From Jatrophihabitans_A lederbergiae (GTDB lineage: Bacteria > Actinomycetota > Actinomycetes > Mycobacteriales > Jatrophihabitantaceae), in the NCBI RefSeq assembly GCF_031845305.1, contig NZ_JAVREH010000008.1:1-64000 (forward strand): a DNA stretch of 64,000 nt, written 5' to 3'. A model generated the notes under the pieces. That model did no database searches. It was given only the letters and a program-made list of their open reading frames with translations, and had not been told where the DNA came from. Position 1 is the stretch's first letter; each line of letters opens with the position of its first letter. The position numbers were made by a program, and so were the translations under genes. Positions 43,200 through 50,272 of this stretch are shown in pieces.

Positions 43200-43256
43200 T
43201 TCGAGTTGATCTCTGGCTCGATGATCTTGAAATCGAGGTACCTATTTCGATCTTGG

Positions 43257-43601
43257 TCACGTCACCTCGTCCGCGTCGGCGCGTGAGAGCAGTCGAGCGA
43301 CCGCCTCTGCCAGGATGGGTAGGTCGTGGGCGACGGTTGCCTCGGCGATCGCGTGGGTGGTGTCGAAGTATCGGTGCGCGAGGTGGTCGCGCATGCGGGC
43401 GATCTGGCTCCAGGGAATCGCGGGCTCGCTGCTCGTGAGCTCTGCCGGCAGCGCCTTGACCGCCTCGCCGATCTCGAGCAGCCGGATACGGACCGCGTCG
43501 AAGACCAGCCCGTCGGAGAAGTCACCGCGCTGCCGATGGGAGGCGATGGCGGCGATGGCCTCGGCTATGTCGGTCAGTCGCTGTTGGTCGCGATAAGTCA
43601 C
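43257..43601 (-). CDS. HepT-like HEPN ribonuclease toxin
   Basis: 114 residues, all-helical. It ends just before the tRNA-Asn remnant and carries the exact RX4HXY motif in RMRDHLAHRYFDT (R-DHLA-H-R-Y). This motif defines HepT toxins and contains the Tyr that MntA enzymes adenylylate. It overlaps the upstream AbiEi-MntA fusion gene by 4 bp (ATGA), antitoxin first. Full length for HepT. Confidence 0.88.
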   Translation of the reverse strand: MTYRDQQRLTDIAEAIAAIASHRQRGDFSDGLVFDAVRIRLLEIGEAVKALPAELTSSEPAIPWSQIARMRDHLAHRYFDTTHAIAEATVAHDLPILAEAVARLLSRADADEVT

Positions 43602-44470
43602 AGGGCGATCAGCTCGGCCTCGACCCGTTCGCGGAGACCGGGTTTGAGGTCGGAAGCCGGAACGAGGTCGACAGGACTACCCATGATCGCCTCGAGATCC
43701 TCACGCAGGTGACCCAACCCGAGCAGGCCAAGGCCGGGCGGCAGATCGACGAGCAGATCAAGGTCGCTGTCCGGCCGGTCCTCGCCGCGGGCAACGCTGC
43801 CGAACACCCGCAGGTTGCGGACGCCGTGCAGTCCAGCGATGTCGACGAGTCGCCGCCGCCGCCGGCGGACGCGTTGTCCGATCGGGCCGCTCAGCACGTC
43901 GAGCCGCCCTCCCGGTGAGTACCGGCGTTGGAACTGAACCTGTCTTTCGAGCCCGACGAGGTCGTCGTCGGTCAGGTAGCCCTCACGTCGCGCCGTCTCG
44001 CAGGCCTGAACGAGCAGCGCGGCGTCGGTGCCGTAGGCCAGACAGTCCTGGATCGACTCACGCGGCCGAACCACTAGTAACCCGTCGAAGGTGATGACCG
44101 TTGCTGGGTCCAGCGTGCGTCGCCATACCCGGTAGAGGTCTCCCCCGAGTCGTCGGGGTGTGTACGTGCTGGGCACCGTCAGATGGATCATCGGCGGCTT
44201 CGCGTCGCACAAGTCGAGAAGGTCGAGCGCCGATTCGTGCGAGAGAACTCCGCGACCGCGGGTCCAGGCCACGGCTTCGGCGTACGCCGCGTGCACGCCG
44301 CCGGCGAGAACCGGCACGCGATACACACCCTGAGCCGTACGTTCGAGGCAGCCCGTCGCGGCCAGCTTGCGCAGCACGGTCGGGTCGACGCCGGCGGCAC
44401 GGGCGTCGCGAGCCGTGACGTAGCCGTGGTTGCCGACGGCTACCTCGAGAACATCATCATAGGACGTCAT
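43598..44470 (-). CDS. AbiEi-type winged-helix fused to MntA nucleotidyltransferase antitoxin
   Basis: 290 residues from ATG 44470. Residues ~1-60 are an AbiEi-like winged helix (NHGYVTARDARAAGVDPTVL, GCLERTAQGVYRV). Residues ~60-190 match the AbiEi C-terminal part (GVLSHESALDLLDL, IHLTVPSTYTPRRLGGDLYR). Residues ~205-290 are a minimal nucleotidyltransferase with exact GSX10DXD (GSVARGEDRPDSDLDLLVD). AbiEi normally pairs with AbiEii toxins; MntA normally pairs with HepT. Here both antitoxin types are joined and the partner is HepT. The winged helix probably binds the palindrome at 44469-44507, giving autoregulation. Confidence 0.86.
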   Translation of the reverse strand: MTSYDDVLEVAVGNHGYVTARDARAAGVDPTVLRKLAATGCLERTAQGVYRVPVLAGGVHAAYAEAVAWTRGRGVLSHESALDLLDLCDAKPPMIHLTVPSTYTPRRLGGDLYRVWRRTLDPATVITFDGLLVVRPRESIQDCLAYGTDAALLVQACETARREGYLTDDDLVGLERQVQFQRRYSPGGRLDVLSGPIGQRVRRRRRRLVDIAGLHGVRNLRVFGSVARGEDRPDSDLDLLVDLPPGLGLLGLGHLREDLEAIMGSPVDLVPASDLKPGLRERVEAELIAL

Positions 44471-44507
44471 GCGCAATACCGTACCCATTAAGCACGGTAC
44501 TGCGCAT
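44469..44507. promoter_or_regulatory. Operator palindrome of the AbiEi-MntA/HepT operon
   Basis: ATGCGCAATACCGT (44469-44482) and ACGGTACTGCGCAT (44494-44507) are 14-bp inverted repeats with one mismatch and an 11-bp spacer. They overlap the antitoxin start codon and its promoter region. AbiEi proteins autoregulate through inverted repeats, so this is its likely operator. Confidence 0.75.
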
Positions 44508-44521
44508 ATTCCTAGCCTGGC

Positions 44522-44650
44522 TGATCTGGGTCAGGTCCGTGACCGCGCCTGGGTCGCCGACGTCACCGGACTTCTGGATCTGAAGTCCTGGCCGGTCGGG
44601 ATGCGGGTGATCGCGGGCAAGGAACGAGCGCATCCGGCGTGCGCTGTGCC
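44522..44650 (+). pseudogene. IS1380-family transposase, internal fragment
   Basis: About 43 codons (LGQVRDRAWVADVTGLLDLK, SWPVGMRVIAGKERAHP) match the same part of the IS1380 transposase as 24126-24240. Both ends are lost. It sits just upstream of the toxin operon's operator. Confidence 0.75.
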
Positions 44651-44696
44651 TCGGTCGCAATTCAGCCTTCGAGCTTGTTCAGAGCAGGCGCTTATG

Positions 44697-45647
44697 TCAA
44701 GTTGCGCGCTCGCCGAGAGGACGCGATGGCCCACCGGCTCGGACGAGATTGCTTCCCGCGGTGTGCCCGACCAGTTCTTCGGCCAATCGCGCGGCCTCCA
44801 TCGCCGCCACCAGATCAATGCCGGTATGGATGCCGCTGTTCTCGAGCAGGTACACCAGTTCTTCGGTCGCGATGTTGCCGCTCGCCCCAGGCGCGAATGG
44901 GCAACCACCCAGACCTGCGGCTGACGCGTCGAGCATGGTCACGCCAGCGGTGACGGCTGCCCATGCGGATGCCAGTCCGGAGCCGCGCGTGTTGTGAAAA
45001 TGCGCGCCGAGAGGGACGCCTTGCGTCACCTCACGGACTGCGTCGATGAGTTCGACGACGCGACCGGGGACGGTGGTGCCGATCGTGTCGCCGAGGCAGA
45101 TCTGATCCGCGCCGAGGTCGACGGCCCGCGCCGCGATGTCAGCGGTGCGCTGGACCGGAGTGGGTCCGTCGAACGGGCAGTCCCACGCAGTGGCGATGAT
45201 GACCTCGCAGCGTCCGCCCGCCTGATGGGCGATCGCGGCAACTTCGGTGATTGCGGCGACGGCCTCGTCAGTGGTGCGTCGGGCGTTGGCTCTGCTGTGG
45301 CCGTCGCCGGCGGACACGACGTACTCGAGGCCGCTGATCCCGGCGGCCAGGGCACGTTCAGCACCCTGTGGGTTCGCCACCAATGCGGAGTAAAGGATCG
45401 ACCCGGTCGGCGACCGACGCGTCACTCGTAGATGCTCCCCGATCGCGTCGGCATCGGCCATCGCCGGGACGGCGCGAGGGGAAACGAACGCAGTTGCTTC
45501 GATCCGTCCGACTCCCGTTGCGGCCAGGGCGTCGAGGAAGCGGATCTTTGCTTCGGTCGAGATGGGCTGCTCGATCTGCAGGCCATCCCGCGGACCGACC
45601 TCGCGGATGCTTACGGAGTTCGGCAGCGACAGCGCGGGGGTGGTCAT
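44697..45647 (-). CDS. HMG-CoA-lyase-like enzyme
   Basis: 316 residues with a TIM-barrel HMGL fold: REVGPRDGLQIE at the start (metal Asp), GAHFHNTRGSGLASAW (metal His), and the family signature with catalytic Cys, AAGLGGCPFAPGASGNIATE, near residue 245. The family cleaves 3-hydroxy-3-methyl-glutaryl-CoA to acetyl-CoA and acetoacetate; some members take citramalyl-CoA. It is the last gene of the minus-strand flavin/CoA operon, 2 bp after the CoA-transferase. Together they could activate and cleave a branched hydroxy-dicarboxylate. Confidence 0.88.
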   Translation of the reverse strand: MTTPALSLPNSVSIREVGPRDGLQIEQPISTEAKIRFLDALAATGVGRIEATAFVSPRAVPAMADADAIGEHLRVTRRSPTGSILYSALVANPQGAERALAAGISGLEYVVSAGDGHSRANARRTTDEAVAAITEVAAIAHQAGGRCEVIIATAWDCPFDGPTPVQRTADIAARAVDLGADQICLGDTIGTTVPGRVVELIDAVREVTQGVPLGAHFHNTRGSGLASAWAAVTAGVTMLDASAAGLGGCPFAPGASGNIATEELVYLLENSGIHTGIDLVAAMEAARLAEELVGHTAGSNLVRAGGPSRPLGERAT

Positions 45648-45649
45648 CG

Positions 45650-46900
45650 TCAGATCACGCCTGCGTCCGAGAGCCGAGCGATCTCGCTCGGGTCCAGACC
45701 CAACAGGTCGGTGTAAACGTGCCGGTTGTCAAAGCCGGGTTCAGGCTGCCCCGCCCATTTCACCGTGCCCGGAGTACCTGTCATCTTGGGGACGATGCCC
45801 GGTCCGAGTATGTCGGCTCGGACTCGGGAGTCGTAGTGCGGCACGAACATGTCCCGCGCCCGGAACTGAGGGTCGCGGACGACATCGGCCACGGTGTTGA
45901 CCGGGCCCGAGACGACGCCGGCCTCGATGAGCAGGGCACTCAGCTCGTCGGCGTCGTGGTTCGACGCCCAGTCAGCCACGATCTTGTCGATGTCGTCCTG
46001 GTTCTGGCCACGCGCCACATGGTCGACGAACCGTTCGTCATCGATCAGTTCGGGTCGGTCCATAGCATGGCAGAGCCGGGCGAAGAGGGTGTCCTGGTTC
46101 GCGGCGATGATGACCCATCGTCCGTCGGCAGACTTGTAGAGGTTCGACGGAGCGATCTTGTCGAGGCGGGTCCCGGACGGCTGCCTGATGTGCCCGGTTC
46201 GGTGGTAGTCGGGGATGGTCGACTCCAGCATCGCCAGGCATGCCTCGGACAGTGCCACGTCGACGACCTGACCGCGCCCGGTGCGGTCGCGTGCCACGAG
46301 CGCGGCGAGGGCGCCCTGAAACGCGAACATGCCTCCGAGCGAGTCGCCGAGCGACACCGCTAGGCGCGGTGGCGGCTGATCAGGAAAGCCGTTCAGGAAC
46401 CGTAAGCCGCTCGCACCTTCGGCGACCGAGGCGTAGCCGGGACGGGACGCATAGGGGCCGGTCTGCCCGTATCCGGAGACCCGAGCCAGAACGATGCGCG
46501 GGTTGCGCGCGGACAGCACGTCCCAGCCGAGGTTCCAGTGTTCGAGTGTGCCTGGACGGAACGATTCAATGATGACGTCCGCGTGGTCTACCAGGTCGAG
46601 GAACAGCTTCTGGCCTTCGGGAACGCGTAGGTCGAGGGTGATGCAGCGCTTGTTGCGCGCATGCACGGTCCAGAAAAAGTGGTGGCCGTCCTCCTCGGCC
46701 TGACCCCAGGTGCGTAGCGGGTCCGGGCGATCAGGAGCTTCGATCTTGACGACGTCAGCGCCCATGTCACCGAGCAGACGGCCGGCGAACGGACCGGCGA
46801 TCAGCGTGCCGATCTCCAGCACGCGAATGCCTTCGAGCGCACCGCTCGGTGGCGCGGCGTGATCGAGCAGCGGATCGGTTGCAGGGGCGGTATCGGTCAT
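45650..46900 (-). CDS. Family-III CoA-transferase (CaiB/BaiF)
   Basis: 416 residues. N-terminal LEIGTLIAGPFAGRLLGDMG and VKIEAPDRPDPLRTW are family hallmarks. The nucleophilic Asp is in AVSLGDSLGGM (D186), and the preceding RPGYASVAEGASGLRFLNG resembles the SUGCT/citramalate-CoA-transferase branch. That branch moves CoA from succinyl-CoA to dicarboxylates (glutarate, citramalate, HMG). It overlaps the RibA-like gene by 4 bp and is followed by the lyase, so acceptor acid then lyase substrate is the logical order. Confidence 0.88.
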   Translation of the reverse strand: MTDTAPATDPLLDHAAPPSGALEGIRVLEIGTLIAGPFAGRLLGDMGADVVKIEAPDRPDPLRTWGQAEEDGHHFFWTVHARNKRCITLDLRVPEGQKLFLDLVDHADVIIESFRPGTLEHWNLGWDVLSARNPRIVLARVSGYGQTGPYASRPGYASVAEGASGLRFLNGFPDQPPPRLAVSLGDSLGGMFAFQGALAALVARDRTGRGQVVDVALSEACLAMLESTIPDYHRTGHIRQPSGTRLDKIAPSNLYKSADGRWVIIAANQDTLFARLCHAMDRPELIDDERFVDHVARGQNQDDIDKIVADWASNHDADELSALLIEAGVVSGPVNTVADVVRDPQFRARDMFVPHYDSRVRADILGPGIVPKMTGTPGTVKWAGQPEPGFDNRHVYTDLLGLDPSEIARLSDAGVI

Positions 46901-47700
46901 GCGAGAGCGACGGGTGGCAGGTCGACGAGATGTCCCATGCGGTCGCGCTTGGTGCGTAGATAGGCGATGTTCTCCGGCGTGACCGACGGGCGTGACGCGA
47001 TGCGATCAAGCAACGTCAGGTCATGACCGCCGAGGCCCGAGTACTTGTGCGGGTTGTTGGTGATCAGCCGGATTCGATTTACACCGAGGTCGGCCAGGAT
47101 TGCAGCGCCGACCCCGTAATCGCGTCCGTCGACGGGCAGGCCGAGGTCGAGGTTCGCATCGACGATGTCGCGGCCGTGATCCTGCGATTCGTAGGCCTGG
47201 AGCTTGTGGCCGAGTCCGATACCGCGGCCCTCGTGCCCACGGAGGTAGATGACCGCGCCGGTGCCCTCCTCGGCAATCGTCCGCAGCGCGGCTTGCAGTT
47301 GCGATCCGCAGTCGCATCGTTGCGATCCGAACAGGTCACCGGTCAGGCACTCGCTGTGGACGCGGACCAGCACGCCGGCGGCCGATGCGTTGGCGGCCGA
47401 GAGATCGCCCATGGTGAGGGCGACGTGTTCGATGTCGTCGTGCGCGGAGCGGAAGCACACGGCATTGAAGCGGCCGTAGTCCGTCGGCATGCGCGCCTCG
47501 CCGGTGCGCCGCACGATCTGATCAGTACGTCGCCGGAAGAAGGCCATCATCTTGTGAGTCATGTGTTCGGCCGCGCAGATGAGGTCGCCCTCGTTCTCGC
47601 GGTCCTTGTCGTCCGCGACCACAACCATGCCGCCGTCAGCCAGGCGGGCGAGGGCAGCGCGAACAGCATCGTCCGGGTGGGTGATTCGCGGCAGGGTCAT
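46897..47700 (-). CDS. GTP cyclohydrolase II with a RibB N-terminal stub
   Basis: 267 residues. Residues ~1-57 are the start of DHBP synthase (VVVADDKDRENEGDLICAAE), then ~150 residues of that domain are missing and GTP cyclohydrolase II begins near residue 58. The cyclohydrolase half is complete: zinc Cys CLTGDLFGSQRCDCGSQ, GHEGRGIGL, DYGVGAAIL and LITNNPHK. It should open GTP, the first step of flavin synthesis, but cannot make DHBP. Placed among FMN-using enzymes, it probably boosts flavin supply for the monooxygenase. It is followed by a 4-bp overlap with the CoA-transferase. The deletion is in frame (junction ~47528), so it is not a recent break. Confidence 0.88.
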   Translation of the reverse strand: MTLPRITHPDDAVRAALARLADGGMVVVADDKDRENEGDLICAAEHMTHKMMAFFRRRTDQIVRRTGEARMPTDYGRFNAVCFRSAHDDIEHVALTMGDLSAANASAAGVLVRVHSECLTGDLFGSQRCDCGSQLQAALRTIAEEGTGAVIYLRGHEGRGIGLGHKLQAYESQDHGRDIVDANLDLGLPVDGRDYGVGAAILADLGVNRIRLITNNPHKYSGLGGHDLTLLDRIASRPSVTPENIAYLRTKRDRMGHLVDLPPVALA

Positions 47701-48239
47701 ACCTGGGGCTCCATCGTGCTCAGCACCTTCGACGATTGAACGGCAGCGGCGAACTCGACGAGGGCCGCACCGTGCGTCGCGGCCAGCGCGGCCGCGCCGT
47801 CGGTGAGGGTCTTGTCGGGGGTGAACGAGCCCCCGTCGAGGTACAGCGCTGGGGACAGCACCTGCACGGCGAAGAACGTGGCGAGCACCGAACGCAGGCC
47901 ATCAGGCGCGAGGTAGTGGTGTGCGCTGGCTCCGGTCATGACGATGGCTGTCGCTTTGCCGCGCAGTGGCGCGCTGGCCTCGCCATACTTGCCGCGCTGT
48001 GTCGACTCCAGCAAGGATCGGAGCAGCGCAGTGTGGCCCGCGCGGTACACCGGGGAGCCGAAGATGATCGCGTCGGCAGCATCGATGGCCGCCAACGCGT
48101 CGTCGGTGCTTGTTGTCGCGAGTTCGATCAGTTCGGTCTCGGCGCCCGCGTCCGCTGCGGCAGCGAGCATCGCCCGTACTGTCGTCGTGGTTCGGCCGCC
48201 GGCGCTCGGGCTCGCCACCACGGCGAGGACGGCGGTCAT
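47697..48239 (-). CDS. NADPH-dependent FMN reductase (SsuE/MsuE type)
   Basis: 180 residues of flavodoxin-like fold: VVASPSAGGRTTTTVRAM near the N-terminus (FMN phosphate loop) and ADAIIFGSPVYRAGHTALLR, the conserved family segment. Such enzymes give reduced FMN to two-component monooxygenases. The LLM-class monooxygenase at 51952 belongs to the same regulon and needs FMNH2. Overlaps the neighbouring genes by 4 bp on both sides. Confidence 0.87.
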   Translation of the reverse strand: MTAVLAVVASPSAGGRTTTTVRAMLAAAADAGAETELIELATTSTDDALAAIDAADAIIFGSPVYRAGHTALLRSLLESTQRGKYGEASAPLRGKATAIVMTGASAHHYLAPDGLRSVLATFFAVQVLSPALYLDGGSFTPDKTLTDGAAALAATHGAALVEFAAAVQSSKVLSTMEPQV

Positions 48240-48760
48240 GACGGCTGTCCGGGAGTCAATGGGCGCTCGGGGTAGTTGCCCCGGTAGAACAGGAGCGGAT
48301 GCAGTCGGAGGTCCGAGGCGAGATCCTGGACCTCGCCGACCACGATCGTGTGGTCGCCGCCCTCATGTTCCGCCCAGAGGGTGCAGTCGATCCATGCCAC
48401 CACGCCCTCGAGGATCGGTGAGCCCTTGGGGCTTGGCGTCCAGTCGACGCCGGCGTACTTGTCGGTCCCGGATCGGGCGAACCTGGTGCTGAGCTCGGGG
48501 TGGTTCTCGGCGAGGACGTTCACGCAGAACATGCCGACTTCGCGGATGCGCGGCCATGTTGTCGAGGTTCGTGCCGGGCTGAAGCTGATCAGCGGCGGGT
48601 CCAGGGACAGCGAGGCGAACGACTGGCAGGTGAAGCCCAGCGGCTCGTCGCCGAGCGCGGTGACGACCACGACGCCGGAGCAGAACGACCCGAGGACCTC
48701 GCGCATCGCCTCGGGCGTGAAGCTGCGGACGCCGGCTGCGGAGTCGGTTCCTCTCGTCAT
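48236..48760 (-). CDS. Flavin reductase (HpaC/DIM6-NTAB family)
   Basis: 174 residues with the flavin-reductase core: SFCSGVVVVTALGDEPLGFT, FASLSLDPPLISFSPA, and DHTIVVGEVQDL near the end. It supplies FMNH2/FADH2 from NAD(P)H. First gene of a five-gene operon. Its ATG (48760) lies only ~9 bases after the -10 box, so the transcript is probably leaderless. Two different flavin reductases in one operon is notable. Confidence 0.88.
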   Translation of the reverse strand: MTRGTDSAAGVRSFTPEAMREVLGSFCSGVVVVTALGDEPLGFTCQSFASLSLDPPLISFSPARTSTTWPRIREVGMFCVNVLAENHPELSTRFARSGTDKYAGVDWTPSPKGSPILEGVVAWIDCTLWAEHEGGDHTIVVGEVQDLASDLRLHPLLFYRGNYPERPLTPGQPS

Positions 48761-48768
48761 TCATTCGA

Positions 48769-48829
48769 CGCTACGGACCCGTGGTGGAGGCCACTATCCC
48801 CTCAACGTTGGGTGGCATCCGCTGCGAGC
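48769..48829 (-). promoter_or_regulatory. Promoter and operator pair of the flavin/CoA operon
   Basis: Minus strand: GCTCGCAGCGGATG begins at 48829 and ACGTTGAGGGGATAG at 48808, 21 bp apart, with -10 box TAGCGT at 48774-48769. Same layout as three plus-strand promoters nearby. Confidence 0.6.
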
Positions 48830-49007
48830 AAAGGCCTCCGTGTGCCGGCGGTGCCGGCGTCCGCCCTGGCGATGGACGGTGTTGACCGCACCGACACGGC
48901 CCTCGCGATGCGGAGACCGGTCGAGTACCGCATCGGCCCATTGCTCGACCGAATCGCCGACTAACGTCCGCCGGCCGTTCTTGTCGCGGAACGCGGATAC
49001 CGTTGCC

Positions 49008-49070
49008 GCACTGCGCGGATAGACAGGCGCACTGTGCGGCTGGATAACCAACAGCCCTGCGACCTACCGT
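49008..49070 (+). promoter_or_regulatory. Promoter and operator pair of the AraC gene
   Basis: GCACTGCGCGGATAG (49008) and GCACTGTGCGGCTGG (49029) are 21-bp-spaced direct repeats. A -10 box TACCGT follows at 49065-49070. The GTG start at 49077 coincides with the expected transcription start, implying a leaderless mRNA and autoregulation. Confidence 0.65.
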
Positions 49071-49076
49071 TCTTCT

Positions 49077-50147
49077 GTGTCGCAGGCCACAGGCAACGCC
49101 GCCGTACTGGAACCGCGAGGAGGCAATGGGGTCGTGCCCGACGAACCAGCTGACAGCGCAGGCTCGGAGACCGAGGCGCGCCGGCCCTTGTCCCGATTCC
49201 CCATCGTCGGAACGCAGAGCCTGGAAGAAGCACGAGACGCCGTCGAACGGATCTACCTTCCGCACGACCTGACCGGCGACTCGGATCGCCTGGACATGAC
49301 CCTCAACGCCGTCACCGACCACCGCTTCACGCTGGGATTCTTGACTTATCAGGCCAATACGAAGCTCGTGATGCCCGCGACGGAGGAGACGTACCACGTC
49401 AACCTCACCGTTGCCGGGTCGACCGACGCCGACCGTTCGGACGGCGAACGCGAACAAACCTCGTCGCACGCGCGCGGCATCGTGCTGAACCCCCACCAGC
49501 GCAACACGGTGCGGTGGACGCCCGACGCCGAACAGCTCATCCTCAAGATCCCGCGCGTCAGCCTGGAGAACCATCTCGCCGACCTCATCGGTCAGCCTGT
49601 CGCCGAAGTCATCGACTTCGACTTCGGCCTCGATCTCACGAGTTCTGTGGGCACGAGCCTCGTCAACTCGGTGAAGTTCCTCGCCTCCGAACTCGACCGT
49701 CCCGGCGGGCTGGCCGAGCAGCCGCTTGCTCGCGAACAACTCGAGGCGTTCGTGATGACGCAGGTGCTGCACGCCGGGAGGCACCAGTTCAGCGACGTCC
49801 TGGCTCAGCCGGCCGAGGTTGTCCGGTTCGGTCGCCTGGCGCCGGTTGTCGAATACATGGAAGCCAACGCCGACGAGGCGCTCACGCCGCAGGAGCTGGC
49901 CAAGGTCGGCTGCATGAGCGTGCGGACGCTGCATGCGTCGTTCCAGCACACGTTCAACGAGTCACCGATGGCCTACCTTCGTCGCCTGCGTCTGGACCAC
50001 GTCCGAGCTGAGCTGCTGCGCAGCAACGCAACTGACGTACAGGTCACGGATGTCGCGACCCGCTGGGGCTTCTTCCATCAGAGCCGCTTCGCTCAGCAGT
50101 ACCGCGAACGCTTCGGCGAGCTACCCAGCGTCACGCTGCGCCGCTGA
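49077..50147 (+). CDS. AraC-family regulator of the monooxygenase regulon
   Basis: 356 residues from GTG 49077. N-terminal AraC-binding-like domain (~40-215). C-terminal AraC HTH: YMEANADEALTPQELAKVGC, SVRTLHASFQHTFNESPMAY, and the second helix pair DVQVTDVATRWGFFHQSRFA. It is divergent from the five-gene flavin/CoA operon and precedes the aldehyde dehydrogenase and LLM monooxygenase genes. Four promoters in the region share paired repeats, the expected binding mode of an AraC dimer, so it is probably the activator of all of them. Confidence 0.88.
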   Translation: MSQATGNAAVLEPRGGNGVVPDEPADSAGSETEARRPLSRFPIVGTQSLEEARDAVERIYLPHDLTGDSDRLDMTLNAVTDHRFTLGFLTYQANTKLVMPATEETYHVNLTVAGSTDADRSDGEREQTSSHARGIVLNPHQRNTVRWTPDAEQLILKIPRVSLENHLADLIGQPVAEVIDFDFGLDLTSSVGTSLVNSVKFLASELDRPGGLAEQPLAREQLEAFVMTQVLHAGRHQFSDVLAQPAEVVRFGRLAPVVEYMEANADEALTPQELAKVGCMSVRTLHASFQHTFNESPMAYLRRLRLDHVRAELLRSNATDVQVTDVATRWGFFHQSRFAQQYRERFGELPSVTLRR

Positions 50148-50158
50148 CCTACCCGGGT

Positions 50159-50220
50159 GCGCTGTCGTGAGTCTCGCGAGCGCCCGGCGGATAGTCCGGA
50201 CCGACGGCGCGGCCTAGCGT
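50159..50220 (+). promoter_or_regulatory. Promoter and operator pair of the aldehyde dehydrogenase gene
   Basis: GCGCTGTCGTG (50159) and GCGCCCGGCGGATAG (50180) are 21 bp apart. CCTAGCGTCAGA, with -10 box TAGCGT at 50215-50220, follows 33 bp after the second repeat. A ~45-base leader with GAGGAG precedes ATG 50273. Confidence 0.6.
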
Positions 50221-50272
50221 CAGACGTACCAAGTTCCGAAGCCAAGACACCTCACCGACAGAGGAGCAGCCG

